From Tritrichomonas foetus (Eukaryota; Parabasalia; Tritrichomonadida; Tritrichomonadidae): a DNA stretch of 64,000 nt. The notes beneath the pieces were generated by a model. That model did no database searches and was not told where the DNA came from. It worked only from the letters and a program-made list of their open reading frames with translations. Within the stretch, counting starts at the first letter, position 1, and each line of letters begins with the position of its first letter. Positions 10,322 through 20,640 of the stretch are shown here, in pieces. The stretch is from NCBI GenBank assembly GCA_001839685.1, contig MLAK01000519.1:48773-112772 (forward strand), in the 5' to 3' direction. The translations under genes and the position numbers were made by a program.

Positions 10322-11931
10322 CCTTATATTTAAAAAAAAAAATAAATAATTGAATAGAAATAATATTCAATAGTATTCAATAGAAAAACAGATTTCTGAG
10401 ATTCTGAATTCATTTAAAATGAATAAAAATTTGAAAGAATTCCTTTTTCAATTTTTTCTGAATGCGTCACAATTCACTATATTTGATAAACTACAATTGT
10501 CTCAAATTTTCAAAGTGTGAATATTGAGGATAAACGCTATTTGAATTTCGAGTTGACGAGTTAAGTCATTCGACGGAAATTGCAAAGATGTGAGTATTTC
10601 AAGTATCAAATTGTTCGCTTTTTTCGATTTTATCTGCGAAATATTATTTCATTTAGAAAAATAGTAAAAAGTTCTAAAATAGTTCATCAATTTTTATTGA
10701 ATTTTTATTTCTTTAATTTTTCAATAGGACTAATTTTTCACAATTGAAATTTGCATTAACTTTTTCATTGATTTTCAGTGAATTTTTTTCTATAGACTTT
10801 TTCATTGATTATTATAGAATTTTATTTTGAAATAAATAGTTTTTTCCCCCCTATTGAATTTGGCGAAAATTGAAAATCTGACATTAGAATAACCGCTGTT
10901 TTTCAGAGAATGAATGGTCTTATTTCCCGAAATTTAAGAGGTTTATATTGAAATGGTTTATTTGTATTTGTTCCATATTTTCTTTTCGGATCGTAATCTC
11001 AGATGATTTGGTTTTACTGATAAAATAATATGTATTAATTTACTATTATTTCGAAATTGACTTAATTTTATCGATTCCTCAAATGTGGGTATTAGTTTAC
11101 ACATGATATAAATCCTCCGAAATCATCAATGTTAATAGAAAAACAATCTATCTTGGTCGTGATAAAGAGCGTAGGTGAGACAATTCGAAACATCAACAGA
11201 ATTTTTTTGTCTAATTTACAATTGAAATATTTGAATATACGATAGTTATCGTACTATAGAAAATTTCAATACAAAAGCTGGAAAAAAACAAGTCAGACAG
11301 TCAAATGTGATTTGAAAGGAATTTTCCTTTAAGATCTGAATTTTGAGACTGACAAAATGATTACATTATTATGGTCGTCAGAAATACATTTCAACATGCT
11401 CTTCATTAGAAAATAACTCCTGAAGACTTTAAAATTGTATCACTATATGAACATTTAGCTTCAGGTACAAATTATAGAATTATAAATGATCGTTTTTTCC
11501 TAAATAATTCCCATTTTGGTCTCGATAGATTTAAGATTCATTGAAAAGAATGAGTTATATATAAAAAAAGCGAAAAAAAAAAAAAAAATATGTGTAGTTT
11601 TAGGGAATTGGTGTAATAACATCATCATTCACTGTCTGGGATTCATTCTGAAAGTGATTATCAAATAATAAGATAAAAAACAAGTATGAAAAAAATAATA
11701 AACAATACAATTTACCTTANAATTCCCATTTTGGTCTCGATAGATTTAAGATTCATTGAAAAGAATGAGTTATATATAAAAAAAGTTTATTAAACCAAGA
11801 AAATATGTGTAGTTTTAGGGAATTGGTGTAATAACATCATCATTCACTGTCTGGGATTCATTCTGAAAGTGATTATCAAATAATAAGATAAAAAACAAGT
11901 ATGAAAAAAATAATAAACAATACAATTTACC
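10322..11931. other. Long AT-rich intergenic region with a duplicated contig end
   Basis: I see no convincing gene in this 1.6 kb stretch between the surface-protein start and the 3' end of the ABC transporter. The right third holds the duplicated 214-bp block described separately. A TCAATT motif on the minus strand about 30 nt before 10321 could serve as initiator for the surface protein. Confidence 0.5.
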
Positions 11932-11935
11932 TTAG
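11506..11935. repeat. Direct 214-bp repeat flanking a single N (probable unmerged contig overlap)
   Basis: Bases 11506-11719 are repeated at 11721-11934, separated by one N at 11720. The copies agree except for an 18-nt window. In the first copy (11571-11588) it is CG plus 16 A; the second copy has TTTATTAAACCAAGAAAA at the matching place. The equal length of the replaced window and the homopolymer suggest a sequencing or assembly error, not biological divergence. Confidence 0.9.
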
Positions 11936-13722
11936 TGAAGTTGATGCTTAATCAAATCAGAATAATAGCTATTTTTGCTTAAAAGTTCTTCATGCTTGCC
12001 AGATTCAATAATTTTTCCGGCTTTAAATACCAATATTTTATCTGCATTTTTAACTGTAGCTAAACGATGAGCTACAATAATTGCTGTCTTCCCAGATCGA
12101 TACTCTTCTAGTGATTGCTGAACAAGTTGCTCACTTTCAGTATCAAGTGATGCTGTCGCTTCATCTAAAAGCAAAATTGGAGCGTTTGCAAGAATGGCTC
12201 TGGATAAACAAACTCTTTGCTTTTGACCACCACTTAAATTCGCCTGTGTAACCATTGTGTTATATGCATCAGGTAATTCATTAATAAAATTATGAGCATT
12301 TCCAATTCTTGCTGCTTCCATTGTTTCTTCATCTGTTGCATCTACTTTAGAGAACCGAATATTATCGATGATGCTCATGGAAAACAAAGTCGGATTCTGT
12401 GGAACAACAGAAATTTGTGAACGAAGGTATTTTGATGAAAGTTTTTTAATATCAATACCATCAATTAAAATTTCACCTGATGTTGGTTCATAAAATCTTT
12501 GAAGTAAATGAAGAGTTGTGGTTTTACCACATCCACTCTCACCTACAAAGGCTACGGTTTCACCTTGATTGATGGTAAATGATAATTCATTCAAAACTTG
12601 TGCATCTCTGGTTGCATATTTAAATGAAACATTTCTGAATTCTATTTTGCCATTTAATTTCTTATTTTTTGTTTTTCCTTTGCTTAAATCGCGTTTGGGC
12701 TTCTTTTCAATCAAACTTAAGATTTTTGCACCTGCAATATTTGCTTTTTTAAAGTTATCAAGAATATTGAAAAGATTTGAAACTCCAATTGTACTATAAA
12801 GTCCACATGATGCAATAATGAACAAATTTCCGAATTCAAGACCATATTCAGGCTTATTTACAAGAATATAAGCACCATACCACATGATTACGGGAATCAG
12901 TCCCCAAATAATCAATTCTAAGAAGAAATTCTTGAATCCTTGAACCCTACTTGTTTTACAAATAAGAATATGATCATTTTCTAAGTTATCATTATAAATT
13001 TTTGCCTCATAAAGCTCATTATCAAAAGATTTAACTGTTCTAAATGAAGTAATAACTTCTTCTGCTTTGGATGCTGCAATCTCTGATGAATCTCGAAATT
13101 GAATCCACAATTTTTGTGCAGATTTTTCACCAATGACATACACTAATAAGCATAGAGGATATGCTGCTAAAGAAATTAAAGCAAGTCTCCAGCATGCAAC
13201 AAATGAAAAAATGATACTAGTTACAATTGTTGCATTAAAGAAAATAAAATCTTGTACTTTTCCAATATATGTATCCAAAGCAAACGTAACATCTTCAGAA
13301 ATTCTAGAAACTAAAACTCCTGTCGAAACAGAATCAAAATATTCAATTTCTTGTTTCAATAAATTGTGAACAATAGCGCATCGAATATCATGAGTGCAAT
13401 AAGGAATGGCAATTCCACGGAAACCATAGCTCGCACCCATAACCACCATCAAGCCCAAAATAAAATAAAACATAATCATGATATAGTCCACCATAGATTC
13501 AATAAAAGGTGTTGATGGGTTAGTGAATGATGTAACACCTTGGGCCATAAACCATGTTAATACAACAGGGCAAGCACCACCAGCTATTGAAAATATTGTG
13601 CAAACAACAAGAAGCCATTTATTTTTATAAAATTTTAAAAATCGGAGCGATTCATTCCCTTTGGCAACAACTTCATCAGCTGAGCCTTGATCTCGGAAGA
13701 TTTTAACATCTGCAACATCCAT
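11932..13722 (-). CDS. ABCB-type half ABC transporter
   Basis: The 596-residue protein has one six-helix membrane domain (about residues 30-320) and one nucleotide-binding domain (about 350-590), the half-transporter layout of the ABCB/MDR family. The ATPase motifs are complete: Walker A GESGCGKTT, Q-loop VVPQNPTLF, signature LSGGQKQR, Walker B ILLLDEA and H-loop VAHRLATV. Half transporters must dimerise to work. The neighbour on the + strand is a second half transporter, head to head across 739 bp, so a heterodimer is an attractive inference. Substrate is unknown; drugs, lipids or peptides are family options. TCATTT motifs about 30-40 nt upstream of the start on the minus strand could serve as initiators. 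Confidence 0.95.
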   Translation of the reverse strand: MDVADVKIFRDQGSADEVVAKGNESLRFLKFYKNKWLLVVCTIFSIAGGACPVVLTWFMAQGVTSFTNPSTPFIESMVDYIMIMFYFILGLMVVMGASYGFRGIAIPYCTHDIRCAIVHNLLKQEIEYFDSVSTGVLVSRISEDVTFALDTYIGKVQDFIFFNATIVTSIIFSFVACWRLALISLAAYPLCLLVYVIGEKSAQKLWIQFRDSSEIAASKAEEVITSFRTVKSFDNELYEAKIYNDNLENDHILICKTSRVQGFKNFFLELIIWGLIPVIMWYGAYILVNKPEYGLEFGNLFIIASCGLYSTIGVSNLFNILDNFKKANIAGAKILSLIEKKPKRDLSKGKTKNKKLNGKIEFRNVSFKYATRDAQVLNELSFTINQGETVAFVGESGCGKTTTLHLLQRFYEPTSGEILIDGIDIKKLSSKYLRSQISVVPQNPTLFSMSIIDNIRFSKVDATDEETMEAARIGNAHNFINELPDAYNTMVTQANLSGGQKQRVCLSRAILANAPILLLDEATASLDTESEQLVQQSLEEYRSGKTAIIVAHRLATVKNADKILVFKAGKIIESGKHEELLSKNSYYSDLIKHQLH

Positions 13723-14461
13723 TTTTGTTTATCGCTCTTAATAAAAGAATGAAATGACTCACTCAAAGAGAACAAGAAAAATTTGAAATTTAACAAAAAT
13801 TGAATATTTATCGATTTGATTTAAATTTGAATAGAATATGTCATTATTTTGAATAAGCTATTTGAATAATGAATCATTTAAAACGAAAAATTTCACCACA
13901 TTAATGAGCTTCATTTCACCTTGTCGGTTTCAATTTTTTTTTTCTATGATTTTCAAATATAAACTTTTTAAATTAACACTTTTATTTTCGCCTCAGAATA
14001 ATGAGTGATGGTATGTTTATTCGATCAAGTAAATAATACAATTTTGAATGTATTTAAATTTCATGGATTGATTGTCGGAATCCTCTCAAATTTGATCTGG
14101 AATCTTTTCTGTAAATTGACTTTCCCAATCCAGCGTGAAAATCATTGATCTAATTTTTGAAAGTGTGCTTTTCATTTTGACACCAAAGAAAATTCGGGGA
14201 TCAAATTTTTAGGGACGATTAGACTTGGTTTTAAGGTTTCTTTTCAATTTTACATATATATTTTTTGGTATAATAATAGTCTCAATGAGAAATACGATAT
14301 CTTTTCGTTATCAGTACTATAATTAAAAAATCAACAAGAAATTTTAGTTTGAAAACTCATTCTGTTATTTCAATTAAGATAAATTCAAATAATAGAAAAA
14401 TTGAATTAATTGAAAATTCTAAAATTTTCATTTCATTTTTTCTGTTACAGCGAGAACTACT
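13723..14461. other. Divergent promoter region between two ABC half-transporter genes
   Basis: The 739-bp AT-rich spacer has no ORF of note. Both flanking genes fire outward from it, so it must hold both promoters. TCATTT and TCATTC motifs lie near 13745-13760 on the minus strand. I cannot identify a clear initiator adjacent to the + strand start. Confidence 0.5.
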
Positions 14462-16471
14462 ATGGAAAGCGGATATGAAAGTGAATCAAATGAAAATTCT
14501 GCTCAAAAGAAAGATCTTCCTCCTGCCCCCACCGGTGAGACGGAATATCAAAAATTAGCGAAAATGCATGCTTACAAGATGCTTTTTTCAGACTGGAGGG
14601 TAATCTTAACATTGATTCCATCTCTCTTTGTTGGTGCCACAAGTGGTGCTTTTTATTTAGTTTTTGCTCCATTTATTAATTCTTTAGCAAAAATGTATAC
14701 AAACCCTAATTATGACATTATGAATGATGCAAAGTGGTTCAGTATATACATGGCCATTATTGCTGTGGTCGCAGCTATTTGTAAATTAATTGATACGATT
14801 TGCTGGATTCAAGCAGGAAGCATTGTATCATTAAAACTTAGAAAACTGCTTTTTGAATCAATTGTTCGATCAGATGTTTCCTTTATTGACTCGAGTTCGA
14901 TTGGTGAAATGATAACATTAATGTCTGAAGATGCAAAATCGATTCAAACCGCATTTGGAACCGATAAAGGAAAACAGATTCAAAATTTGTCAACTTTCCT
15001 CTGCGGATTAATTTTCACATTTATTTATTCTTGGAAAGTTGGTCTAATTTTCTTGGGATTATGCATAATTATTCCATTTTTAAGTATGCCTTTTGTTCCA
15101 GGGATTAAAAAGCACTCAATAAACAAATTTATACACACATCAGCAATGATGACATATATAGAAGAAACAATTTCATCAATCCGTGTTTATCGTTCATTTA
15201 ATCAAGAAGATCACCGCTATAATTTATTTAAAGGTGAATCGAATAATACCAGAAAGTGTGATCGATATGTGTCAACTCACATCACGTTAAGTAGTCTTGT
15301 TTTAATGGTATTTTTATGGGGAACTTTATTAGGCTGCTTTTATTTAGTTGCATGGCTTATTAGTAAAGGGAAAGATGATCTTGCAGTCGGTGACATTTTG
15401 GCTGTTTACGGATTTTGGATGATGAGCACTCAAAGTATCATGACATTAATGTATTCTTCTGCAGGTGAAGCCAAAGCCCTAGCAGCAGCAGCAAGGATAT
15501 ATACAATTGTAAATCGACAACCATCTGTTCCATTTGAAGGTGGGGAAATAATAAAAGATTTGAAAGGCCATATTAAGTTTGAAAATGTAAGTTTCAAGTA
15601 TCCAACAAGAGATGCTTATGTTTTAAAAAATGTTTCATTTGAAGTCCTGCCTAATCAAATGACAGCTCTTGTTGGCCATTCAGGAAGTGGTAAATCTACT
15701 TGTGCTCAATTAATAGAGCGTTTTTATGATGTAACCGAAGGCAGAATTTCAATCGATGGAAAAGATATCCGAGATTTAGATCCAAGATGGTTACATCAAA
15801 ATATTTCATGTGTTCAACAAGAACCAGTTTTATTTAAAGACACTATTAGAAATAATGTTATATATGGAAACTTAAAAGCTTCTAAGAAAGAAATAAACCA
15901 TGCAATTGAAGTTGCCAATGCACAAAAATTCATAAATAAATTCCCGAAAGGTCTTAAAGAGCTTGTTGGAGAAAAAGGTGTTCAATTAAGTGGAGGACAA
16001 AAACAAAGAATTGCTATAGCAAGAGCTGTAATTAAAAATCCAAAAATTTTAATTACTGATGAAGCTACTTCATCACTTGATGCTGCTAATGAAAAGAAAG
16101 TGCAACTTGCCCTTGATGAAGTAATGAAGAATAGAACATCAGTATGTATAGCTCATAGACTAAGTACCATTAAAAATGCAAAAATAATTTATGTTTTTGA
16201 ATCAGGTGAAATCAAAGAGTCAGGATCTCATGAGCAGCTTATCTCACAAAAAGGAATTTATTTCAACCTTATTCAAAAACAAATGGAAAATCAAGTAGAA
16301 AATCCAGAAAATGAAACAGATGCTAAAAATGAAGATAGCAAAAAAATTATTGTCGATAAAAAAGAAAAATTGAAGAAAGAAAAAGATTCTAGTAATCATA
16401 GCTCATCAGAAGAGTCCAATTCATCGAGTTCATCAAGTTCAAATAGTTCACCTCATGACGAATCTCATTAG
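14462..16471 (+). CDS. ABCB-type half ABC transporter with Ser-rich tail
   Basis: The 669-residue protein has a short acidic N-terminus, a six-helix membrane domain (about residues 40-330) and an ATPase domain (about 365-600). Motifs are Walker A GHSGSGKST, Q-loop VQQEPVLF, signature LSGGQKQR, Walker B ILITDEA and H-loop IAHRLSTI, all intact. The Walker B has Thr directly before Asp-Glu where most family members have a hydrophobic residue. The last 70 residues are Lys/Glu-rich then poly-Ser, likely cytosolic and phosphorylatable. Its partner is probably the divergent half transporter upstream, although each could also form a homodimer. The start chosen is the ATG at 14462 (MESGYESESNENS). Confidence 0.95.
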   Translation: MESGYESESNENSAQKKDLPPAPTGETEYQKLAKMHAYKMLFSDWRVILTLIPSLFVGATSGAFYLVFAPFINSLAKMYTNPNYDIMNDAKWFSIYMAIIAVVAAICKLIDTICWIQAGSIVSLKLRKLLFESIVRSDVSFIDSSSIGEMITLMSEDAKSIQTAFGTDKGKQIQNLSTFLCGLIFTFIYSWKVGLIFLGLCIIIPFLSMPFVPGIKKHSINKFIHTSAMMTYIEETISSIRVYRSFNQEDHRYNLFKGESNNTRKCDRYVSTHITLSSLVLMVFLWGTLLGCFYLVAWLISKGKDDLAVGDILAVYGFWMMSTQSIMTLMYSSAGEAKALAAAARIYTIVNRQPSVPFEGGEIIKDLKGHIKFENVSFKYPTRDAYVLKNVSFEVLPNQMTALVGHSGSGKSTCAQLIERFYDVTEGRISIDGKDIRDLDPRWLHQNISCVQQEPVLFKDTIRNNVIYGNLKASKKEINHAIEVANAQKFINKFPKGLKELVGEKGVQLSGGQKQRIAIARAVIKNPKILITDEATSSLDAANEKKVQLALDEVMKNRTSVCIAHRLSTIKNAKIIYVFESGEIKESGSHEQLISQKGIYFNLIQKQMENQVENPENETDAKNEDSKKIIVDKKEKLKKEKDSSNHSSSEESNSSSSSSSNSSPHDESH

Positions 16472-16651
16472 AATAAAAAAACGTTCATTTCACATTTCAT
16501 GATTGATGTTCATCTTTTTCAATAGTTTACTATATTTAATTGAATACCATTTTTTTATAGTTTCATTATTTAAGGTCAATAATTGAATGTCCGCTCAATA
16601 ATATCCGTTAAGATCTCATTCTTTCATTTTTTTCCACAAAAAAATCTCAAA

Positions 16652-18136
16652 ATGATGAACAAAACGGAGACGAAGTCACCTCGACCTCCTCCAATGCTAA
16701 ATTTAAACTTTAGAACACCTCGCAAAATGCCGAACTCCCCACAGACAACTCGTAACTCACGACCATCTACATCAAAAGGCAACAAAAATAACCTCCTCGC
16801 ACCTTTAACGGCAAGACCAAATATTCCAGATAATCTTTTCGAACAAAGTAACCCAAATTTCAGTCAAAGTGTTCAGAATGAAAGTGAATATGTATCCACA
16901 TCAAAAAATCCTCGCTTTCGATTTTTCATACCACCGACATACCAAGTGAAAAATTTACCACTTCGAATTTCTCCTGTTGTTCCAAACGCACCAATATCAC
17001 CACAGGAGGCTATTGAAAAATATTCAACACTTCTAACGCCATTTGAAGTGACTGAGATATTAGATTTTCCTGATATTTATTTCGTTGGATTCAAAAACAA
17101 AAAGAACGATATTAACTTATCAGATTCAGCTGGCTTTGGTTTAGATGATCATACAACCGGATATTATAAAGCTCAAAAAGGTGATCATATTATATACAGA
17201 TTTGAAATTCAGAGCCTAATTGGTCAAGGGAAACATGGACAAGTATTCAAATGTTTCGATCATAGAGAACATCAATTAAACGCAGTCAAAATTCTAGCGA
17301 ATAATGAAAGAACAGAAGTTCAATCAAAAGTAGAAATGACAATTCTATCACGTTTAAAGAAACTACATCCAGAAAACATTGAAACCGCACAAATTTATTT
17401 CCAATTTCGTAATCATATTTTTGTCACTTTTAATATTTTATCGAAAAATCTTGTTCAAATTATGAAGCTGAATACAGTTAATTCTTTGCCACCAAGATTA
17501 GTTAAAAGTGTTGCAATTGATGTGATAAATCAACTCAAAGAAATATATTCAGTTGGTGTCACAATACACGGCCAAATAACACCCGAAAATGTTCTTTTAG
17601 TTCCCAATACAAATGCTGAATTCAAACTTATCGACTTTAGTAATTCAATTCTTGAAAACAATATTCCAGACAATTATCAAGTTGAGGTTCCCCGTTGCTA
17701 TAGACCGCCTGAAACAATTGTAGGAATGCCTCCAACACCTGCATTTGACATGTGGTGCCTTGGATGCTTGCTTTTCCAGCTTACAACAGGAAAAGTATTA
17801 TTTGAAGCGAAAGATGACATAGGCCAATTATGGGCGGTTAGTGAAGTGATAGGTGCACCAGAAGAAAGCTTTAAGAAAAAGATTCCACGTCGTCCAGATT
17901 TCATTGATCGTAAAACCGGAACTTTTTATAAAACTCCACTCAACCAGCCTCGAAAGGAGGGATCAGTTCCAATTCGACAGGCACTTGGTGGAGACTTCGC
18001 TGGACTTGCCGACTTTTTGAGACTCATATTTGTTTGGGATCCAGATAACCGTCTCACAATTGAGCAAGCACTTGAACACCCGTACATCACAGAAACTGAA
18101 TCACGATTACCTGAACTTGTGAAGAATCCAGCGTGA
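16652..18136 (+). CDS. DYRK-like CMGC pseudokinase
   Basis: From the ATG at 16652 the protein has 494 residues: a Pro/Ser/Asn-rich N-terminal arm and a kinase fold resembling the DYRK/CMGC group. The nucleotide-binding lysine is present (AVKIL), but the catalytic loop reads HGQITPEN instead of HRDLKPEN, so the catalytic Asp and the following Lys are both gone. The metal motif is DFS rather than DFG. The activation segment, CYRPPETIVG, and the DMWCLGCLLFQL helix are well preserved. I therefore predict a stable fold without phosphotransfer, perhaps a scaffold. An in-frame ATG at 16583 would add 23 residues, but TCA at 16647-16649 just before ATG 16652 favours the shorter form. A 34-nt A tract starts 61 nt after the stop. 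Confidence 0.88.
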   Translation: MMNKTETKSPRPPPMLNLNFRTPRKMPNSPQTTRNSRPSTSKGNKNNLLAPLTARPNIPDNLFEQSNPNFSQSVQNESEYVSTSKNPRFRFFIPPTYQVKNLPLRISPVVPNAPISPQEAIEKYSTLLTPFEVTEILDFPDIYFVGFKNKKNDINLSDSAGFGLDDHTTGYYKAQKGDHIIYRFEIQSLIGQGKHGQVFKCFDHREHQLNAVKILANNERTEVQSKVEMTILSRLKKLHPENIETAQIYFQFRNHIFVTFNILSKNLVQIMKLNTVNSLPPRLVKSVAIDVINQLKEIYSVGVTIHGQITPENVLLVPNTNAEFKLIDFSNSILENNIPDNYQVEVPRCYRPPETIVGMPPTPAFDMWCLGCLLFQLTTGKVLFEAKDDIGQLWAVSEVIGAPEESFKKKIPRRPDFIDRKTGTFYKTPLNQPRKEGSVPIRQALGGDFAGLADFLRLIFVWDPDNRLTIEQALEHPYITETESRLPELVKNPA

Positions 18137-18196
18137 GTGTTAGATTTCTTATATAGGACAGATTACCTATAGAATAAATTTTTATTTGAAACGAAT

Positions 18197-18233
<37 letters not shown>

Positions 18234-18520
18234 AAGCAAATGTTTTCATAATGTTATTAAAAAGAAAGCTAATTCGAATTTGATATACTCCTTATTTTTT
18301 TAATTAATATTTTTCACAGTTTATTATAAATTCTTATTTTTGTTATGGGTTTTGGGTCTTTAGAAAAATTGAATAACTTCTCAGGAAAATTGATAAATGT
18401 TTGAATTTTTCTACTCAAGTCCTCATTAACACATTTTATGAGAAATAAACGATTCTGACATATATACTTTTTAATTATTTCTTATGGGACATTTCATCTT
18501 TTTCATAATAAAAATTCAAT
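18137..18520. other. Intergenic region with A34 tract
   Basis: Besides the poly(A) tract at 18198-18231, this AT-rich spacer holds no ORF. TCA at 18516-18518 lies 3 nt before the next start codon. Confidence 0.6.
18198..18231 (+). repeat. Poly(A) tract, 34 nt
   Basis: An uninterrupted run of 34 A lies 61 nt downstream of the pseudokinase stop codon, in the sense orientation. Confidence 0.95.
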
Positions 18521-20140
18521 ATGTCATTCAATCAAACAATGAAAACCTACAACAAGAACAGGCTGACACGTTCAGATAGCAAAGGAAGTTCAGGTAGTAA
18601 GCAGAATATACGTTATTCTCTTCACTATCATCCACCACTTGAATCGCTCGAAAAGAATAATGATAAATCCGTTAATAAATCCAAAACGATAAAAATTCCA
18701 GATTCACCTCGAACTGCTCCAAATAGCCCCAGGAAGTTTTCAAATACACTTAATGCCAGAAATAACAACACGACGAATAATTATCATCGAATGGGAGATA
18801 TTAATTATAAAGGTCGACTTTCTGAAACAAAGTCAAATTTAGGTTATGAAGTGAAATCAGTCATTAATTTCAAAGATTTTGTTTCTGCAATTGACAGAGA
18901 TGATTACTTGAGATATGATTTCCGCTTTTTAGACGATAGAGATCTTCATTTAATTAATCCAAAAAAGCTGTCAAAGACAGAAATTGATGCAACTTTAAGC
19001 GATCCCGAAAATATCATAATTGATTTGAAAGAAAACTTCAATTTTATGCATTTTCAAACAGAAAATAAAAAAAATTCATTTCTCGCGCATTTAATTGCAG
19101 ATTCAATTAATGCTATTAATCAGGATAAGCTTCCTTTAAGTGATCAATACGTTGTTGATTTAGATGATCTTTCTTCAACTCAACGTGAGCTTGACGTTTA
19201 TTTTTCCGCTTTAAATGAATGTGTTAAATGCGTTTTTCAACGATCAAAGAGTTTAACTGTTATTTTGAATACTATTCAGAAAGGTTTATTAAACAATTGT
19301 AGGAAACTTATTAATTCTGTTTCAAAAATGCATAAAACAGCTAATGAACTTGAACAGAAACAAAAAACTCAAAACCAACTTCAAAACTTTTCATCGATTT
19401 CCCAAATTCCATCATCAAATGAAACGAATACGAATACAAATGTTGATCAAAATTTAACTGCAAATGATGGAGAACAACAAAATCAATCAGGTAAACAAAC
19501 TTTATATGATAAATTAAACAGAAAACCAGTAAAGAACAGTTTAAATACAACTAATTTGTCACCAAATGAAATTTTAATCAATGATTTAAGAAAAAAGAAG
19601 AAACAATACAAGAAAGAAAAAAATGCATTACGTGCTAAATATGACGATATGAATATTGTTATTATGTCTCTCAAAAATGAATTAAAACAATGGAAATGTC
19701 AAACACAAACTTTAAACGCAGAAAATGAAACTTTGAAAAGAACAATTGATTCAAAGAACGATGAGGAAAATCAATTTAATCGCTGCTTGAATGGATCATC
19801 AGTTTCAATAACTGCACAAGAAGTATGGGCAGAAGCTGCAACTTTTTGTAATCATGTAATAAATAATGATTTTAATGCAATTTTTGATGAGAATGAACCT
19901 AAAGTTGATAAAAGCTCCATAAAAGAAGATACAAATACTGAAGAATTTGTAACACTGATTGAAAATACCTTTAATTGTGAATCAAGTGAAATCTTTGCAA
20001 CAATGGCCAAAAACTTGGGTCAATATATTGGAAGATATAATAATCTTGAAGTTGGTGAAGGAATTGGAGATGAAAACAATGAAGAGAATATTCAAGGAGA
20101 AAATGAGGTAGAGAATGAAGAGAGTAGTATCAAGTTCTAA
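18521..20140 (+). CDS. Coiled-coil protein, unidentified
   Basis: The protein has 539 residues. The first 120 are basic and Ser/Asn-rich (disordered). A folded helical middle follows (about 125-270), including YFSALNECVKCVFQRSKSL. Next come an Asn/Gln-rich linker (about 285-345) and a long charged coiled coil from LINDLRKKKKQYKKEKN to about residue 420. The C-terminus is acidic. The middle segment faintly recalls helical regions of cytoskeletal or ciliary coiled-coil proteins, but I cannot name a family. A TCA at 18516-18518 directly precedes the ATG and fits a trichomonad initiator. Confidence 0.75.
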   Translation: MSFNQTMKTYNKNRLTRSDSKGSSGSKQNIRYSLHYHPPLESLEKNNDKSVNKSKTIKIPDSPRTAPNSPRKFSNTLNARNNNTTNNYHRMGDINYKGRLSETKSNLGYEVKSVINFKDFVSAIDRDDYLRYDFRFLDDRDLHLINPKKLSKTEIDATLSDPENIIIDLKENFNFMHFQTENKKNSFLAHLIADSINAINQDKLPLSDQYVVDLDDLSSTQRELDVYFSALNECVKCVFQRSKSLTVILNTIQKGLLNNCRKLINSVSKMHKTANELEQKQKTQNQLQNFSSISQIPSSNETNTNTNVDQNLTANDGEQQNQSGKQTLYDKLNRKPVKNSLNTTNLSPNEILINDLRKKKKQYKKEKNALRAKYDDMNIVIMSLKNELKQWKCQTQTLNAENETLKRTIDSKNDEENQFNRCLNGSSVSITAQEVWAEAATFCNHVINNDFNAIFDENEPKVDKSSIKEDTNTEEFVTLIENTFNCESSEIFATMAKNLGQYIGRYNNLEVGEGIGDENNEENIQGENEVENEESSIKF

Positions 20141-20640
20141 AAATAATAAAAATGAGTTTCCTAAAAGTTAAGAGGACAAAATAAAAATTGTATGTTTATA
20201 ATATTAAAAAAATTATCTTGAATCTAGTTCAGATTCTTTATATATATCTTTCAAAATATTTTCTCCATTTGTTCAATTCAAATACAATCAAAGAACGATT
20301 GAAACAGACCAATACCAATATGATGATATTAGACATCTAGTTATTACAAATCATTGCTAGGTTAGGCTAAAAATTAAATTCTTGAATAATTATTCAAGAA
20401 TCAACAGGTGAAATGTGAATATCATGAGATTAATTAAACTCTGTACATTTTTTATGTAAACTGTCCCAAAATAATTAAAATTTTATTTAAACATAATCCT
20501 TTAGTCGAAAAAGTATATAAGCTGATGGAAAATTTCAAACTTTTATCATAATAAGAAAAGGAAATATCTAATACTTTCCTGAATCACAAGTAAATTTTAT
20601 AAGGAAAAATATGAAGATATCGCAAAAAAAAAAAAAATGA
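20141..20640. other. Intergenic region before the truncated kinase
   Basis: AT-rich, with no convincing ORF and no recognisable remnant of the missing kinase 5' end. It ends in an A14 run at 20624-20637, directly before the first usable kinase codons. Confidence 0.5.
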
